This document shows positions 1 to 8,596 of a DNA stretch of 64,000 bases, one piece after another. The position numbers and the translations under genes were made by a program. The DNA is from JBEULC01 sp045504435 (GTDB taxonomy: Bacteria > Pseudomonadota > Alphaproteobacteria > WRAU01 > Hepatincolaceae), in the NCBI GenBank assembly GCA_045504435.1, contig JBEULC010000001.1, positions 310,001 to 374,000 of the forward strand, given 5' to 3'. The notes below the pieces were generated by a model. That model had not been told where the DNA came from and did not search any database. It was given only the letters and a program-made list of their open reading frames with translations. The number at the start of each line of letters is the position of its first letter. Positions within the stretch are counted from its first letter, which is position 1.

Positions 1-129
1 ACTAGTATGAATTTATACATATCGCTGTCGTAAAAATATATAGCAATACTTAGGCAACAAAAAGTTGATTATTATTACTATACACTATTTTATTTGTAGA
101 TCTAAAGAATCTAATGCTTACTTTAAAAG

Positions 130-552
130 TTAACTACTTTTTTCATTAATAGTATTAGATTCGCTTAAGGATTTCATTAAATCAATAATTAATTTCCTTT
201 TGCTCGGAGATTTTATCTTCTTATACCCATGTATAAGAAAGATTATTTCATCTGCGTCTTCTTTATTTTCCGCCACTTTATAAGTGAAACTTTGTTCTTT
301 CGTACCGTAATCCATATTTTGAAAGAAATAGGAGGGCTTAACCTTAAGAATTTTGCAAAATTCATATAACCTGCTTACTCCTATACGATTAGTACCTTTT
401 TCATACTTTTGGATTTGCTGAAAAGTGATTCCCACATTCTCAGCCAAATATTTTTGGCTGAGACCAAGTTCTAATCTCCTAAATTTTAATTGTTCCCCCG
501 CATAGAGGTCTACATCTTTTGAAGATCTACTGCTGATGCTATTAGTGCTCAA
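130..552 (-). CDS. XRE-family helix-turn-helix transcriptional regulator
   Basis: A 140-residue DNA-binding protein. A Cro/C1-type helix-turn-helix occupies about residues 18-72; LGLSQKYLAENVGI and QQIQKYEKG are the usual turn and recognition-helix signatures. The tail (73-140) has no domain I recognise and ends in a charged, serine-rich stretch. The start codon overlaps the end of lnt by 11 bp, so the two are probably co-transcribed and translationally coupled. In many alphaproteobacteria a small XRE regulator sits between lnt and metK, which fits this position at the window edge. The target genes cannot be read from the sequence. The family call is firm; the specific role is unknown. Confidence 0.85.
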   Translation of the reverse strand: MSTNSISSRSSKDVDLYAGEQLKFRRLELGLSQKYLAENVGITFQQIQKYEKGTNRIGVSRLYEFCKILKVKPSYFFQNMDYGTKEQSFTYKVAENKEDADEIIFLIHGYKKIKSPSKRKLIIDLMKSLSESNTINEKSS

Positions 553-2035
553 ATTTAACCCTTTGTTTTGTATTTTTTTTAATTACTGTACTTAAATTTA
601 TTAAAAATAACGTTAAGATAACACTCATTAAAATTTTATTGCCTATATCACTATTTATAGTATTTTTAAGTTTAATTGACAATCGCAGATTTACAACTTG
701 TTTTGTTGTTTTGGAAGATTGGTAAATTATTTTCCCTTTATTATCGATAATTGCTGAGATTCCCGTGTTAGAAACTTTAACAGACGGAATTCCTCCCTCA
801 ATAGATCTAAATCTAAATAACGATAGATTCTGCTCGAATTCTATAGAAGAATTAAACCAGGCCTCATTACTAACGTTTAGCAACCACTGAATTCGCTGAG
901 AAGAAATATTTGGATTCGAAAAAATTCCCTCAAAACAAATTAACGCTAAAAAATGCTCATTAACTTCAGCATCAAAAATAGTTTGCTTGTCTCCTTTACG
1001 TAAATCATATAACCCAACAAAGCTACTTACCCACGGTACATATTCAGAAAAAGGAATATATTCTCCAAAAGGTACTAATCTTATTTTATCATAGTATTTA
1101 ACAATTTGTTGGCTACTACCGCTTATTTGGTACAAACTATTATATAATTTATTATCTTCTAAGCGTAAAGCTCCTATTAATAAGTAGCTGCCTTTTGGTA
1201 TCTTTTCTAATAACATTTTAAATAGTAATGGATTATCTTCTAAAATCAAGTTAAAAACAACCTCTGGTAATATGATATATTTTGGAGGATTATCATAATC
1301 TAAACCATTGAAGGTCAACGCTATTATTTCCTTGAAATTCTCTAATAGTTTTTCTGGATTTTGCTTATCATTTTGCTTAATGTTAGGTTGTACAATACGT
1401 ATGTCTATATATGGGGTGTTTTTGTCCTCAGGCATTTCTACTAAGCTAATCAGCCCTCCTATATAAAGTATTAAAAATAAAACCCAGGGAATCATAATAA
1501 ATTTGATTTTAAAGAATAAAGTTCTATTTTTGGCTCCCAAAATTAAAAATGACAACAGTAACCATAACGTTAACACAGATAGACCTAATACTCCTACCAC
1601 CGAAGCGGACTGCAAAATAGGCAGGCTCCTATTCCAAAGCTGGGCAGGCAAATACCAAGGTAAACCCCCCATGAAATATTGCTTAAATAGCTCCACAAAG
1701 CTCCATGCAATTAAAGTAATAAAAACAAATTTCCCTCCCACATACTTAGACTTATTAATTAGATAAGCTGCAGGTAGCAAAGGTATAGAATACAGTAAGC
1801 TAAAACCTACTAGAATCAACAGAGAAAGCCCCTCATAAGGTAATACATAATTTGCTGCATAAACTATCCAATAAAACCCAAATACGCTTAATCCCAACGT
1901 AAAAGCAAATGATAATAAACATATTTGTAAAAAGCTTTTAGCTAATGTAAAAATTAAGGTACATAAAATAATACAAATAAATCCAAAGATAATAAAATTA
2001 AAGGGAGGGAAAGCTAAAACGTATAAAGAACCCAA
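542..2035 (-). CDS. lnt: apolipoprotein N-acyltransferase
   Basis: Inner-membrane enzyme that adds the third acyl chain to the N-terminal cysteine of lipoproteins, using phospholipid as donor. The 497 residues match the family length. Residues 1-200 hold about seven hydrophobic segments, a carbon-nitrogen hydrolase domain spans about 210-450, and a final membrane helix lies near 465-485. The catalytic triad is visible: Glu258 (in ILPEVV), Lys317 (in DKIRLVPFGEY) and Cys367 (in LICFEG). It sits in the conserved alphaproteobacterial run ybeY-corC-lnt-XRE regulator and overlaps the regulator by 11 bp. Several predicted lipoproteins in this window would be substrates. Confidence 0.95.
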   Translation of the reverse strand: MGSLYVLAFPPFNFIIFGFICIILCTLIFTLAKSFLQICLLSFAFTLGLSVFGFYWIVYAANYVLPYEGLSLLILVGFSLLYSIPLLPAAYLINKSKYVGGKFVFITLIAWSFVELFKQYFMGGLPWYLPAQLWNRSLPILQSASVVGVLGLSVLTLWLLLSFLILGAKNRTLFFKIKFIMIPWVLFLILYIGGLISLVEMPEDKNTPYIDIRIVQPNIKQNDKQNPEKLLENFKEIIALTFNGLDYDNPPKYIILPEVVFNLILEDNPLLFKMLLEKIPKGSYLLIGALRLEDNKLYNSLYQISGSSQQIVKYYDKIRLVPFGEYIPFSEYVPWVSSFVGLYDLRKGDKQTIFDAEVNEHFLALICFEGIFSNPNISSQRIQWLLNVSNEAWFNSSIEFEQNLSLFRFRSIEGGIPSVKVSNTGISAIIDNKGKIIYQSSKTTKQVVNLRLSIKLKNTINSDIGNKILMSVILTLFLINLSTVIKKNTKQRVKFEH

Positions 2036-2211
2036 GGAAAAATTAATAATCAGTAAATAAATAATATGAAATTTTGTAATTCTGTTAATTACTTTACAAA
2101 ATAAACCGCCTAGGGGGGGGGGTTATTTTTGCTGCAAGATTTTGGTAAAAGATAAGGGCTAATAGTTTGAGTAAGAAGGAAGTAATCTGATTATTTTTTA
2201 ATAAAAATCTT
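2036..2211. other. intergenic gap with a G10 homopolymer
   Basis: Non-coding stretch between the corC-like gene and lnt (both minus strand). It contains ten consecutive G residues at 2113-2122, flanked by CCTA on one side and TTATTTTT on the other. Such a run is out of character for this AT-rich sequence. The flanks AAATAAACC and GGTTATTTTT are imperfectly complementary, so on the minus strand the C-run could sit in the loop of a terminator-like hairpin after corC and before lnt. Confidence 0.5.
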
Positions 2212-3132
2212 TTAAGGTTTACGAAGCTTTGGTATAAGTTTATCATAATATACACATACTTTATTTACTTTAACAGGATCTGCAGAGAGAATTTTAAACT
2301 CTACTCCTGAGGGGTGAAGAATCAATTCATTTTTAGAAGGTATATATCCCGCTAAAGAAACTATCAAACCGGCCACAGTATTAAATTCTTCTTTTTCCTC
2401 TGTAGAAACAAAGCTGCCAGTTTGCTTTTCTAATTCATCTAATTCAATTCGTGCATCTGCTTCTAACACTCCTGGTAAAATAGATTCGATCATATTTAAA
2501 GGAACTTTATCATACTCATCGGTAATATCTCCAACGATTTCTTCCATTACATCTTCCATAGTGATTAAACCATCAACCCCTCCGAATTCATCCACCACAA
2601 GGGCCATATGGATTCTTCTGGTTTTCATTTCGTATAGTAAATCTAAAAGATTCATGTAAGGGGAAATAAAAATAATCTGCCTTAAAATGGTATCAATAAC
2701 TAAAGGACCTTGTTTATTAAGAATAGGTATGAGGTCTTTAACATGAATGAAACCTGTAACATTATCTAGATTATCTTTAAATACAGGTAAACGAGAATGC
2801 CCACTTTTTTGAATCACATTTAATATTTCTTGTATGTCGATATCATCTCTCACTGCTACGATATCGATTCGGGGCATTGCTATATCTTGGGCTCTTTTAT
2901 CCCTTAAAAAAATTACATTGCTAATTAAAGAGTGCTCAGAAATGTTATGAGTTTCGCTATTTTTGTCGTAATCTTTTATTAAATTAACCAATTTATCATA
3001 ATCATAGTTTTCTTGCCTATTAGATTCGAGGTTAGTTTTTTTTAAGCTCAACTTTTTAAAATTAAAATATTTATTAAATAAATTACGTAAAGCTTTTTTA
3101 CTGTCATCTTCAGGCATTGTTTTTTTGTTCAC
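2212..3132 (-). CDS. corC: CBS-domain protein, CorC/hemolysin C (TlyC) family
   Basis: A 306-residue cytoplasmic protein with two CBS motifs (about residues 70-190; MPRIDIVAVRDD opens the first, FGGVDGLITMEDVMEEIVGDI closes the second) and a C-terminal CorC_HlyC transporter-associated domain (about 210-300). It lacks the DUF21 membrane region, as in the short CorC/TlyC type. CorC proteins are linked to Mg/Co efflux; the hemolysin name used in Rickettsia rests on weak evidence. Its start overlaps the end of ybeY by 23 bp, so the pair is probably one transcript. Its place between ybeY and lnt is standard in alphaproteobacteria. Confidence 0.9.
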   Translation of the reverse strand: MNKKTMPEDDSKKALRNLFNKYFNFKKLSLKKTNLESNRQENYDYDKLVNLIKDYDKNSETHNISEHSLISNVIFLRDKRAQDIAMPRIDIVAVRDDIDIQEILNVIQKSGHSRLPVFKDNLDNVTGFIHVKDLIPILNKQGPLVIDTILRQIIFISPYMNLLDLLYEMKTRRIHMALVVDEFGGVDGLITMEDVMEEIVGDITDEYDKVPLNMIESILPGVLEADARIELDELEKQTGSFVSTEEKEEFNTVAGLIVSLAGYIPSKNELILHPSGVEFKILSADPVKVNKVCVYYDKLIPKLRKP

Positions 3133-3652
3133 CCCAATAGTTCTTTACTATACTTGTTTCATTGATATTTAAATTTTGTAATATTTTATTTTCTAAATTA
3201 TACATAATGGTTGAATCTTTATTATTAAGATGATCGTAGCCAAGTAAATGTAATAATCCGTGTACCAGTAACCTAATAAAATGATTCTCTTTTGTCATAT
3301 TTTGTTGTAAGGCTTCTTGTAATAGCGTTTCTAAAGAGATTATAATGCTACCCAAACTTAACTGCTCTAGCTGATTATTAAAATCAGCTTTTGTATAAAA
3401 TTGTAAAGATATAACATTAGTGGCTAATTTTTTACCTCTAAACCTAAAATTATACTTTATCATATTTTGATCATTAGTTAATACAACATCGATAAAAATA
3501 ATTTTCTTTTTAAAAATAGATAGTTTTTTTTCTTTTAACAATAATTCCCAGGTTTTATGAATTACAGAATTTGCTAGACCTTTAAGGGCTAACATTTCCT
3601 TGGGTTGCCACTTAGTTTTTAAGGCGCTAATATTTACATTAATCTTATCCAT
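3110..3652 (-). CDS. ybeY: rRNA maturation endoribonuclease YbeY
   Basis: Metal-dependent endoribonuclease involved in 16S rRNA 3'-end maturation and ribosome quality control. The diagnostic motif HGLLHLLGYDH is present, giving zinc ligands His131, His135 and His141. At 180 residues it is slightly longer than usual because of an N-terminal extension. The 3' end overlaps the start of the corC-like gene by 23 bp, and miaB begins its stop region 26 bp upstream. In most relatives phoH lies between miaB and ybeY; here it is missing and the two genes are adjacent. Confidence 0.94.
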   Translation of the reverse strand: MDKINVNISALKTKWQPKEMLALKGLANSVIHKTWELLLKEKKLSIFKKKIIFIDVVLTNDQNMIKYNFRFRGKKLATNVISLQFYTKADFNNQLEQLSLGSIIISLETLLQEALQQNMTKENHFIRLLVHGLLHLLGYDHLNNKDSTIMYNLENKILQNLNINETSIVKNYWGEQKNNA

Positions 3653-3678
3653 GAGATTGCTGTTAAACCTAAATAACT

Positions 3679-5073
3679 TTACACTAATTCCCCTGCTAAG
3701 CTATTTTGATAAGCAGCAGTAATTTTTAAATTCACTATTGTTCCTATTTTTTCAAGCCCTACATTATCCACATGTACAGCCTGCATATAAGAATTCTTTC
3801 CTACTAGCTGATTAGGCTGTTTACCTGGCCTATCCAGTAATACAGAGAAAATTTTACCTACGCAATCAAGGTTAAATTTTTTAGTATGACCTTCCAAAAC
3901 CCCCTGTAATCTGTGCAAGCGCTCCAATTTAACCGTTTCATCAATTTGATTCGCCATCAATGCTGCTGGAGTTCCTAACCGGCTGCTAAAAATAAAAGAA
4001 TAAGCTTGAATAAATTCCACCTGATCAATTAAAGCTAAAGTCGCACAAAAATCTTCTTCTGTTTCCCCTGGAAAGCCCACAATAAAATCAGAGGTAAATG
4101 CTAAATTAGGATTCGCTTGCTTAAGCCTTTTTATCAAATCTAAATATTGTTCTACTGTATGGCGCCTATTCATTGCCTTAAGTATTTTATTAGATCCTGA
4201 TTGTACTGGCAAGTGTAGTAAGGGCATTAGCTTACTTACTTCTTGGTGAGCAGAAATTAGATCATCATCAACTTCCGCCGGATAAGAGGTAGTATATCTG
4301 ATTCGTGTAATTTTTGGATGCTCAGCTACCTTCCTAATTAGCTTTCCCAATGTCCATTGAGTGCCATCATGGGCATCTCCATGATAAGCGTTAACGTTTT
4401 GGCCAAGTAACATGATTTCTTGCGCGCCTTGATTAGCTAATTGATCAATTTCATTTAATACCTTCCATGTTGGCCTTGAGTATTCTGCTCCTCGCGTATA
4501 AGGAACCACACAATAGGTACAAAATTTATCACAGCCTTCTTGAATAGCAATAAAAGCTGCTCCACTTTGCACTCGCTTAATATCAAAAATGTGTGGTAGC
4601 GAATCAAATTTTTCCTCTACAGGGAAATCTGTATTAAAAACCTTTTTATGGTTATTTTCTATTTCATAAATCATATCTTTAAGCTTATGCCAAGTTTGAG
4701 TTCCAAACACCATATCTACAATTGGTGCTCTTTTAATAATTTCTTCACCTTCTGCTTGAGCCACACAGCCTGAAATTCCAATAATAAGGTTTTTTCCTAT
4801 TTTTCTTCTTCTTTCTTTTAAAATTTTTAATCTACCAATATCAGAATATACTTTTTCTGTGGCTTTTTCCCTTACATGACAAGTGTTTAAAATAACAAGA
4901 TCTGCCTCACTCACGTCCTCAGTACTTTCATATTTTAAAGATTGCAAAATTTCTCCTATTCGTTGAGAATCATAAACGTTCATTTGACAGCCCCAGGTTT
5001 TAATATGATATTTTTTAGCATAAATCATATCTGGTGCTTTTTTGAGGATTATTGTGTCTGGATTAGTTTGCAT
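3679..5073 (-). CDS. miaB: tRNA-2-methylthio-N6-dimethylallyladenosine synthase
   Basis: Radical-SAM methylthiotransferase that converts i6A37 to ms2i6A37 in tRNAs reading UNN codons. The 464 residues are in order: N-terminal MTTase domain (WGCQMN with Cys29, then LNTCHVREKA), radical-SAM core with the CDKFCTYC cluster motif near residue 183, and a C-terminal TRAM domain. The start chosen gives MQTNPDT; Met17 in MIYAKKYHIKTWGCQ is a possible alternative start. It lies in the tsaB-miaB-ybeY-corC-lnt minus-strand run. Confidence 0.96.
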   Translation of the reverse strand: MQTNPDTIILKKAPDMIYAKKYHIKTWGCQMNVYDSQRIGEILQSLKYESTEDVSEADLVILNTCHVREKATEKVYSDIGRLKILKERRRKIGKNLIIGISGCVAQAEGEEIIKRAPIVDMVFGTQTWHKLKDMIYEIENNHKKVFNTDFPVEEKFDSLPHIFDIKRVQSGAAFIAIQEGCDKFCTYCVVPYTRGAEYSRPTWKVLNEIDQLANQGAQEIMLLGQNVNAYHGDAHDGTQWTLGKLIRKVAEHPKITRIRYTTSYPAEVDDDLISAHQEVSKLMPLLHLPVQSGSNKILKAMNRRHTVEQYLDLIKRLKQANPNLAFTSDFIVGFPGETEEDFCATLALIDQVEFIQAYSFIFSSRLGTPAALMANQIDETVKLERLHRLQGVLEGHTKKFNLDCVGKIFSVLLDRPGKQPNQLVGKNSYMQAVHVDNVGLEKIGTIVNLKITAAYQNSLAGELV

Positions 5074-5126
5074 ATTTAAAGGGTCCTTTTCTAATTTAAA
5101 ATAGCAAATAAGGGCTAATGAATGGT

Positions 5127-5927
5127 TTATGCATCAGCTTTTATAGTATAGGGCTCTCTAACATATAAAGGTGCTAGAACTTGTGTTATCCCTATTAATT
5201 GCCTTACTTGATTATTAATCATTAGTTGTTCTTTTGATAATTGCTTTATGTACTTAATAAAATTATACATACCTTTTAAAGTTACTTGAGGGATCTCAGG
5301 AGCATAATAAATATTATTTTTTTTGTTTGGCAAAAAATCCGTAGCCTCTTTAAAGATAGAGCTTTTGTTACCTATAATAATTAAATTTAAATGCTCATAT
5401 TGTGCTAGAAATCCTAATAAGTTTTCTTTAGGTAAATAGGTTTCTGTAAGCACGTATTGAAATTTAGGATTAAAAAGCGCTATTACTGCCCCTTCTTTGC
5501 CAATATCATAAGTAACCAAAAGAGCCTGTTGCTTTTCTTTTTCTCTTCCTTTATCTAGGGGTATATAATCAGTAAAATTAGCTTTTTTATCTTCTAACTC
5601 AAAATATTGTAAACCTATAACTTGTAAAGCATTAAGACCCCAAGCCTCTATCCCTAAGGCAAGCCTTAATATTTTAGCCAAGGTAAGCGACGTTCTGATT
5701 CCACTAAAATAGCCTGGCCCTGTTATAATACCTAAACATTTTATATCTTTAATATTTGTTTGTGTAGAAGATAACAACCCTTTGAGATCATGAACTATAT
5801 TTTCCATTTTGTGCCCGTTATTACGAGTTTGCAAAAAAGATCCTATTATATGCCCTTGCTCTTTAAAATCGCCTTCATAAATACCTAAACACAGCTCGTA
5901 AGAACAATCAATTAGTAATAATTTCAT
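5127..5927 (-). CDS. tsaB: tRNA threonylcarbamoyladenosine biosynthesis protein TsaB
   Basis: Partner and scaffold of TsaD in making t6A37 in ANN-decoding tRNAs. The N-terminal ASKHA fold is seen in LLLIDCS and in GPGYFSGIRTS (residues 70-80), matching the TsaB GPGSFTGIR motif. The 266 residues are longer than most family members (about 230); the extra length lies in the middle and tail. In many alphaproteobacteria rimI and fur follow tsaB before miaB; neither is present here. Family assignment is good although the overall sequence looks divergent. Confidence 0.85.
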   Translation of the reverse strand: MKLLLIDCSYELCLGIYEGDFKEQGHIIGSFLQTRNNGHKMENIVHDLKGLLSSTQTNIKDIKCLGIITGPGYFSGIRTSLTLAKILRLALGIEAWGLNALQVIGLQYFELEDKKANFTDYIPLDKGREKEKQQALLVTYDIGKEGAVIALFNPKFQYVLTETYLPKENLLGFLAQYEHLNLIIIGNKSSIFKEATDFLPNKKNNIYYAPEIPQVTLKGMYNFIKYIKQLSKEQLMINNQVRQLIGITQVLAPLYVREPYTIKADA

Positions 5928-5932
5928 AATGC

Positions 5933-6952
5933 TTAACCCATATTAATACAAATGGAATTATAATCATCAGAAAGTGAAATCTCCTTATCATAGACAGTGA
6001 GCTTATTCCCCCTAATAATTAGTGCTAAATTTCTTACATAATCTTGGGTTTCAGTAGAATATTTTGATAATTGATTAGCTAAAATTACAGGATCCATAAC
6101 CTCTTTTTTAATTCTCATTTTATATCTTCTAAGACGAAATCCTTGATAAGCATTGTGTGTATTAAGATTGCGATAGTAACTAATTACGGAATCTTCTAAG
6201 TTTTGAAAGCTTCTTACGGCATGCTTGGCGCCCGCTGCTCTTTCCGTAGGGATGATACCTAAGCTTTCTGACCAAACCCATTCCGCAAACAAAGAATTAC
6301 CTTCAATTAAGAATCTAGAGCTCCCCCATCCTGTTTCTTTAGCCGCAACAGCGAGCACTAAAGAAAAGGGAATAATATCTACACGGATAGTTAAATCTTC
6401 TAAAGCTTTAGTGTAATCCCAAAAATTATCATCTTGCATTTTAACGTTATATTTGGCTGCCAAATCTCTAATAAGTTTAAAATCCTCATCACTTAATGGC
6501 TCTTTAAGAATTTTAGTATTAATATATGAAACCTTTTGTCTTTCAGTATCTACTTCATTTTGCACTTTAATAATAATAGGAAGCAATATGTTAATAAATA
6601 CACTCTTTCTAACTTCCATATTAGTTATATTGGGCAATGTTTTGGGGACATTGTTGAAAAATATAGGTGCTATACGGTTGTTTTGATTTAGGCTCTGAAA
6701 TAATTCATGGATATCAAAAACTAGACTTTCATCCTTTTTTTCAAACAGATTAAGACACTTTCTAGAGTATCCATTATTTTTAATAAAAATCTTAAGAATA
6801 TAATCATTAGAAAAAATCTCAAAGGTCATAAAATAACCCCAAAGAAATAATGATACACACCCACCTAAGAGCGAATATCCCTTAATGGCTTTTAAAAAAC
6901 CTTTGAGATAAAGGGAAATTTTTATTGGCTCTGTATCGATGTTCTTAGCCAA
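5933..6952 (-). CDS. Bax-like glucosaminidase (peptidoglycan hydrolase)
   Basis: A 339-residue protein with a single N-terminal membrane anchor (about residues 26-44) and a C-terminal glucosaminidase domain (about 180-325) of the E. coli Bax type. AAKETGWGSSRF carries the likely catalytic Glu206, and RSFQNLEDSVISYYRNLN is typical of Bax proteins. It probably cleaves peptidoglycan glycan strands from the periplasmic side of the inner membrane. It overlaps nfuA by 8 bp and is 5 bp from tsaB. Residues 50-150 have no recognisable domain. This gene is unusual for the neighbourhood; the family call is firm, the physiological role inferred. Confidence 0.85.
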   Translation of the reverse strand: MAKNIDTEPIKISLYLKGFLKAIKGYSLLGGCVSLFLWGYFMTFEIFSNDYILKIFIKNNGYSRKCLNLFEKKDESLVFDIHELFQSLNQNNRIAPIFFNNVPKTLPNITNMEVRKSVFINILLPIIIKVQNEVDTERQKVSYINTKILKEPLSDEDFKLIRDLAAKYNVKMQDDNFWDYTKALEDLTIRVDIIPFSLVLAVAAKETGWGSSRFLIEGNSLFAEWVWSESLGIIPTERAAGAKHAVRSFQNLEDSVISYYRNLNTHNAYQGFRLRRYKMRIKKEVMDPVILANQLSKYSTETQDYVRNLALIIRGNKLTVYDKEISLSDDYNSICINMG

Positions 6953-7520
6953 TATTAACCACCTCTTTAATTTCAGGTATGTAATATTTTAGCATATTCT
7001 CTATGCCATTTTTTAAGGTTAAGGTAGAACTAGGACAGCCTGAACAAGATCCCCTCATAATTATACCTACTACGCCTTCTTCGTAGCTAGCTAAAGTGAT
7101 ATCTCCCCCATCCATAGCTACTGCTGGCCTTATTCTTTCTTCAAATAGTTCGGCAATTTTATTAATAATTTCTTGCTCTTTTTCATCTTTACCTATAAGT
7201 TGAAATACTTGCTTAGCTTCTTCCCCTGCACTAGAAAGCGGTTCTGCCCCTGAACTAATAAAATCAGTGATATAGGCTAAAACTTTGGGTTTTAAATAAG
7301 TCCATTGATCTTCATTGTTTAATAATACTGTTACAAAATCATACCCTAGGTAAACCCCCTTTACTTCAACGATCTCAAATAAACGATGCGCTAAAGGTGA
7401 GACTGCTTTCGCTTCATTAATACTTGAAAAATGGTAGGTTTGCGAATCTTTAAGAATAGGAGTATCCAATAAAAATTTTAAAGTATTTGGATTAGGGGTT
7501 TCTTGTACTTCTATAAACAT
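6945..7520 (-). CDS. NfuA/NifU-like Fe-S scaffold or carrier protein
   Basis: A 191-residue protein with an N-terminal Nfu_N domain (residues 1-88, starting MFIEVQETPNPNTLKF) and a C-terminal NifU domain (about 118-190) whose CxxC motif, Cys159-Cys162 in GSCSGCPSS, would bind a bridging [4Fe-4S] cluster. This architecture matches mitochondrial NFU1 and its alphaproteobacterial relatives, which deliver Fe-S clusters to client enzymes; radical-SAM MiaB nearby is a plausible client. The start of the Bax-like gene overlaps its stop codon, indicating co-translation. Confidence 0.94.
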   Translation of the reverse strand: MFIEVQETPNPNTLKFLLDTPILKDSQTYHFSSINEAKAVSPLAHRLFEIVEVKGVYLGYDFVTVLLNNEDQWTYLKPKVLAYITDFISSGAEPLSSAGEEAKQVFQLIGKDEKEQEIINKIAELFEERIRPAVAMDGGDITLASYEEGVVGIIMRGSCSGCPSSTLTLKNGIENMLKYYIPEIKEVVNIG

Positions 7521-7572
7521 TTGGTCATCCTTAGTGTTTAATTTATTGGCTATTTATAGTATAAGAAAATAG

Positions 7573-8571
7573 TTAAGGATTAATAAATCCTAATATTTTT
7601 TTAATAGCCTTAATATTAGGGGTAGATAAACTTACAGCTTGTTCTTTACCCTTTTGTAATATATTTAGTATGTAATCCTGATTTTCCCATAAATCAATCT
7701 GTTTTGCTCTTATGGGCTGGATTAAATTTATAAGTGCAGCGGAAAGTAAATTCTTAAAGCCTGAAAATCCTTGGCCTGAAAATTGGTTTATCACATCAGC
7801 CAATGAAGTTCGAGCACAAAAGGCATAAATATTTAAAAGGTTATATATTTCTGGTCTTGAAGCAGCTTCTTCAATTGTGGTAGGGATATTTAAAGAATCA
7901 GTAGTAGCTTTTTTTATTTTCTGTTCAATTTCCTCATTACTATCAGAAAATAAGATTTTAGCGCTTACCGCTGGATCAGACTTACTCATTTTTTTTGAGC
8001 CATCTCTTAAGGACATTATTCTTGCTTGATTGGGTATGCTTACATATTCTGGAATCTTAAAAAAATTACCGTAATCATGGTTAAATTTTAAAGCGATATC
8101 CCGACATAATTCCACATGTTGCTTTTGATCTTCTCCTACAGGTACTAAATCTGTATTATATAGCAAAATATCTGCTGCTTGTAAAACTGGATAAGTATAT
8201 AGGCCTACTGAGCTTTTCTCACGATTGTTGCCCGCTTTATCTTTAAATTGAGTCATCCTATTTACCCATCCTATACGCGCAACACAATTAAGCAACCATC
8301 CTAATTCTGTATGGTGAGAATTAGAGCTTTGGGTAAACATTATAGATTTATCAGGATCAATCCCACAAGCAAGTAGCCATGTAATAAGCTCCAAAGTATT
8401 TCTTTTTAATAACGCAGGATCGTGGTGAACAGTTATAGCGTGTAAATCTACAATACAATAAAGATTAATGTTATTTGCTTTCTGTAAATTACACCAATTA
8501 TTAATTGCTCCAATGTAATTTCCTAAATGTATAGTACCTGTAGGCTGAATACCCGAAAATATAGTTTTCAT
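7573..8571 (-). CDS. trpS: tryptophanyl-tRNA synthetase
   Basis: Class I aminoacyl-tRNA synthetase charging tRNA-Trp. The 332 residues match bacterial TrpS. The HIGH-equivalent is TIHLGNY (residues 13-19), and KMSKS is exact at 194-198. GEDQKQHVELCRD is the typical substrate-binding segment. It lies between murJ and nfuA on the minus strand with short gaps on both sides; murJ-trpS-nfu adjacency is common in alphaproteobacteria. Confidence 0.97.
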   Translation of the reverse strand: MKTIFSGIQPTGTIHLGNYIGAINNWCNLQKANNINLYCIVDLHAITVHHDPALLKRNTLELITWLLACGIDPDKSIMFTQSSNSHHTELGWLLNCVARIGWVNRMTQFKDKAGNNREKSSVGLYTYPVLQAADILLYNTDLVPVGEDQKQHVELCRDIALKFNHDYGNFFKIPEYVSIPNQARIMSLRDGSKKMSKSDPAVSAKILFSDSNEEIEQKIKKATTDSLNIPTTIEEAASRPEIYNLLNIYAFCARTSLADVINQFSGQGFSGFKNLLSAALINLIQPIRAKQIDLWENQDYILNILQKGKEQAVSLSTPNIKAIKKILGFINP

Positions 8572-8596
8572 TAATTTGTAAAAGTTAAATAAAAAT

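Noticed and set aside
1503..1766. Plus-strand ORF opposite lnt
   Set aside because: Antisense shadow of a well-conserved gene, with no domain and no ribosome-binding site of its own.
6225..6686. Two plus-strand ORFs opposite the Bax-like gene
   Set aside because: They lie entirely inside a recognised coding region on the other strand and show no protein-like features.
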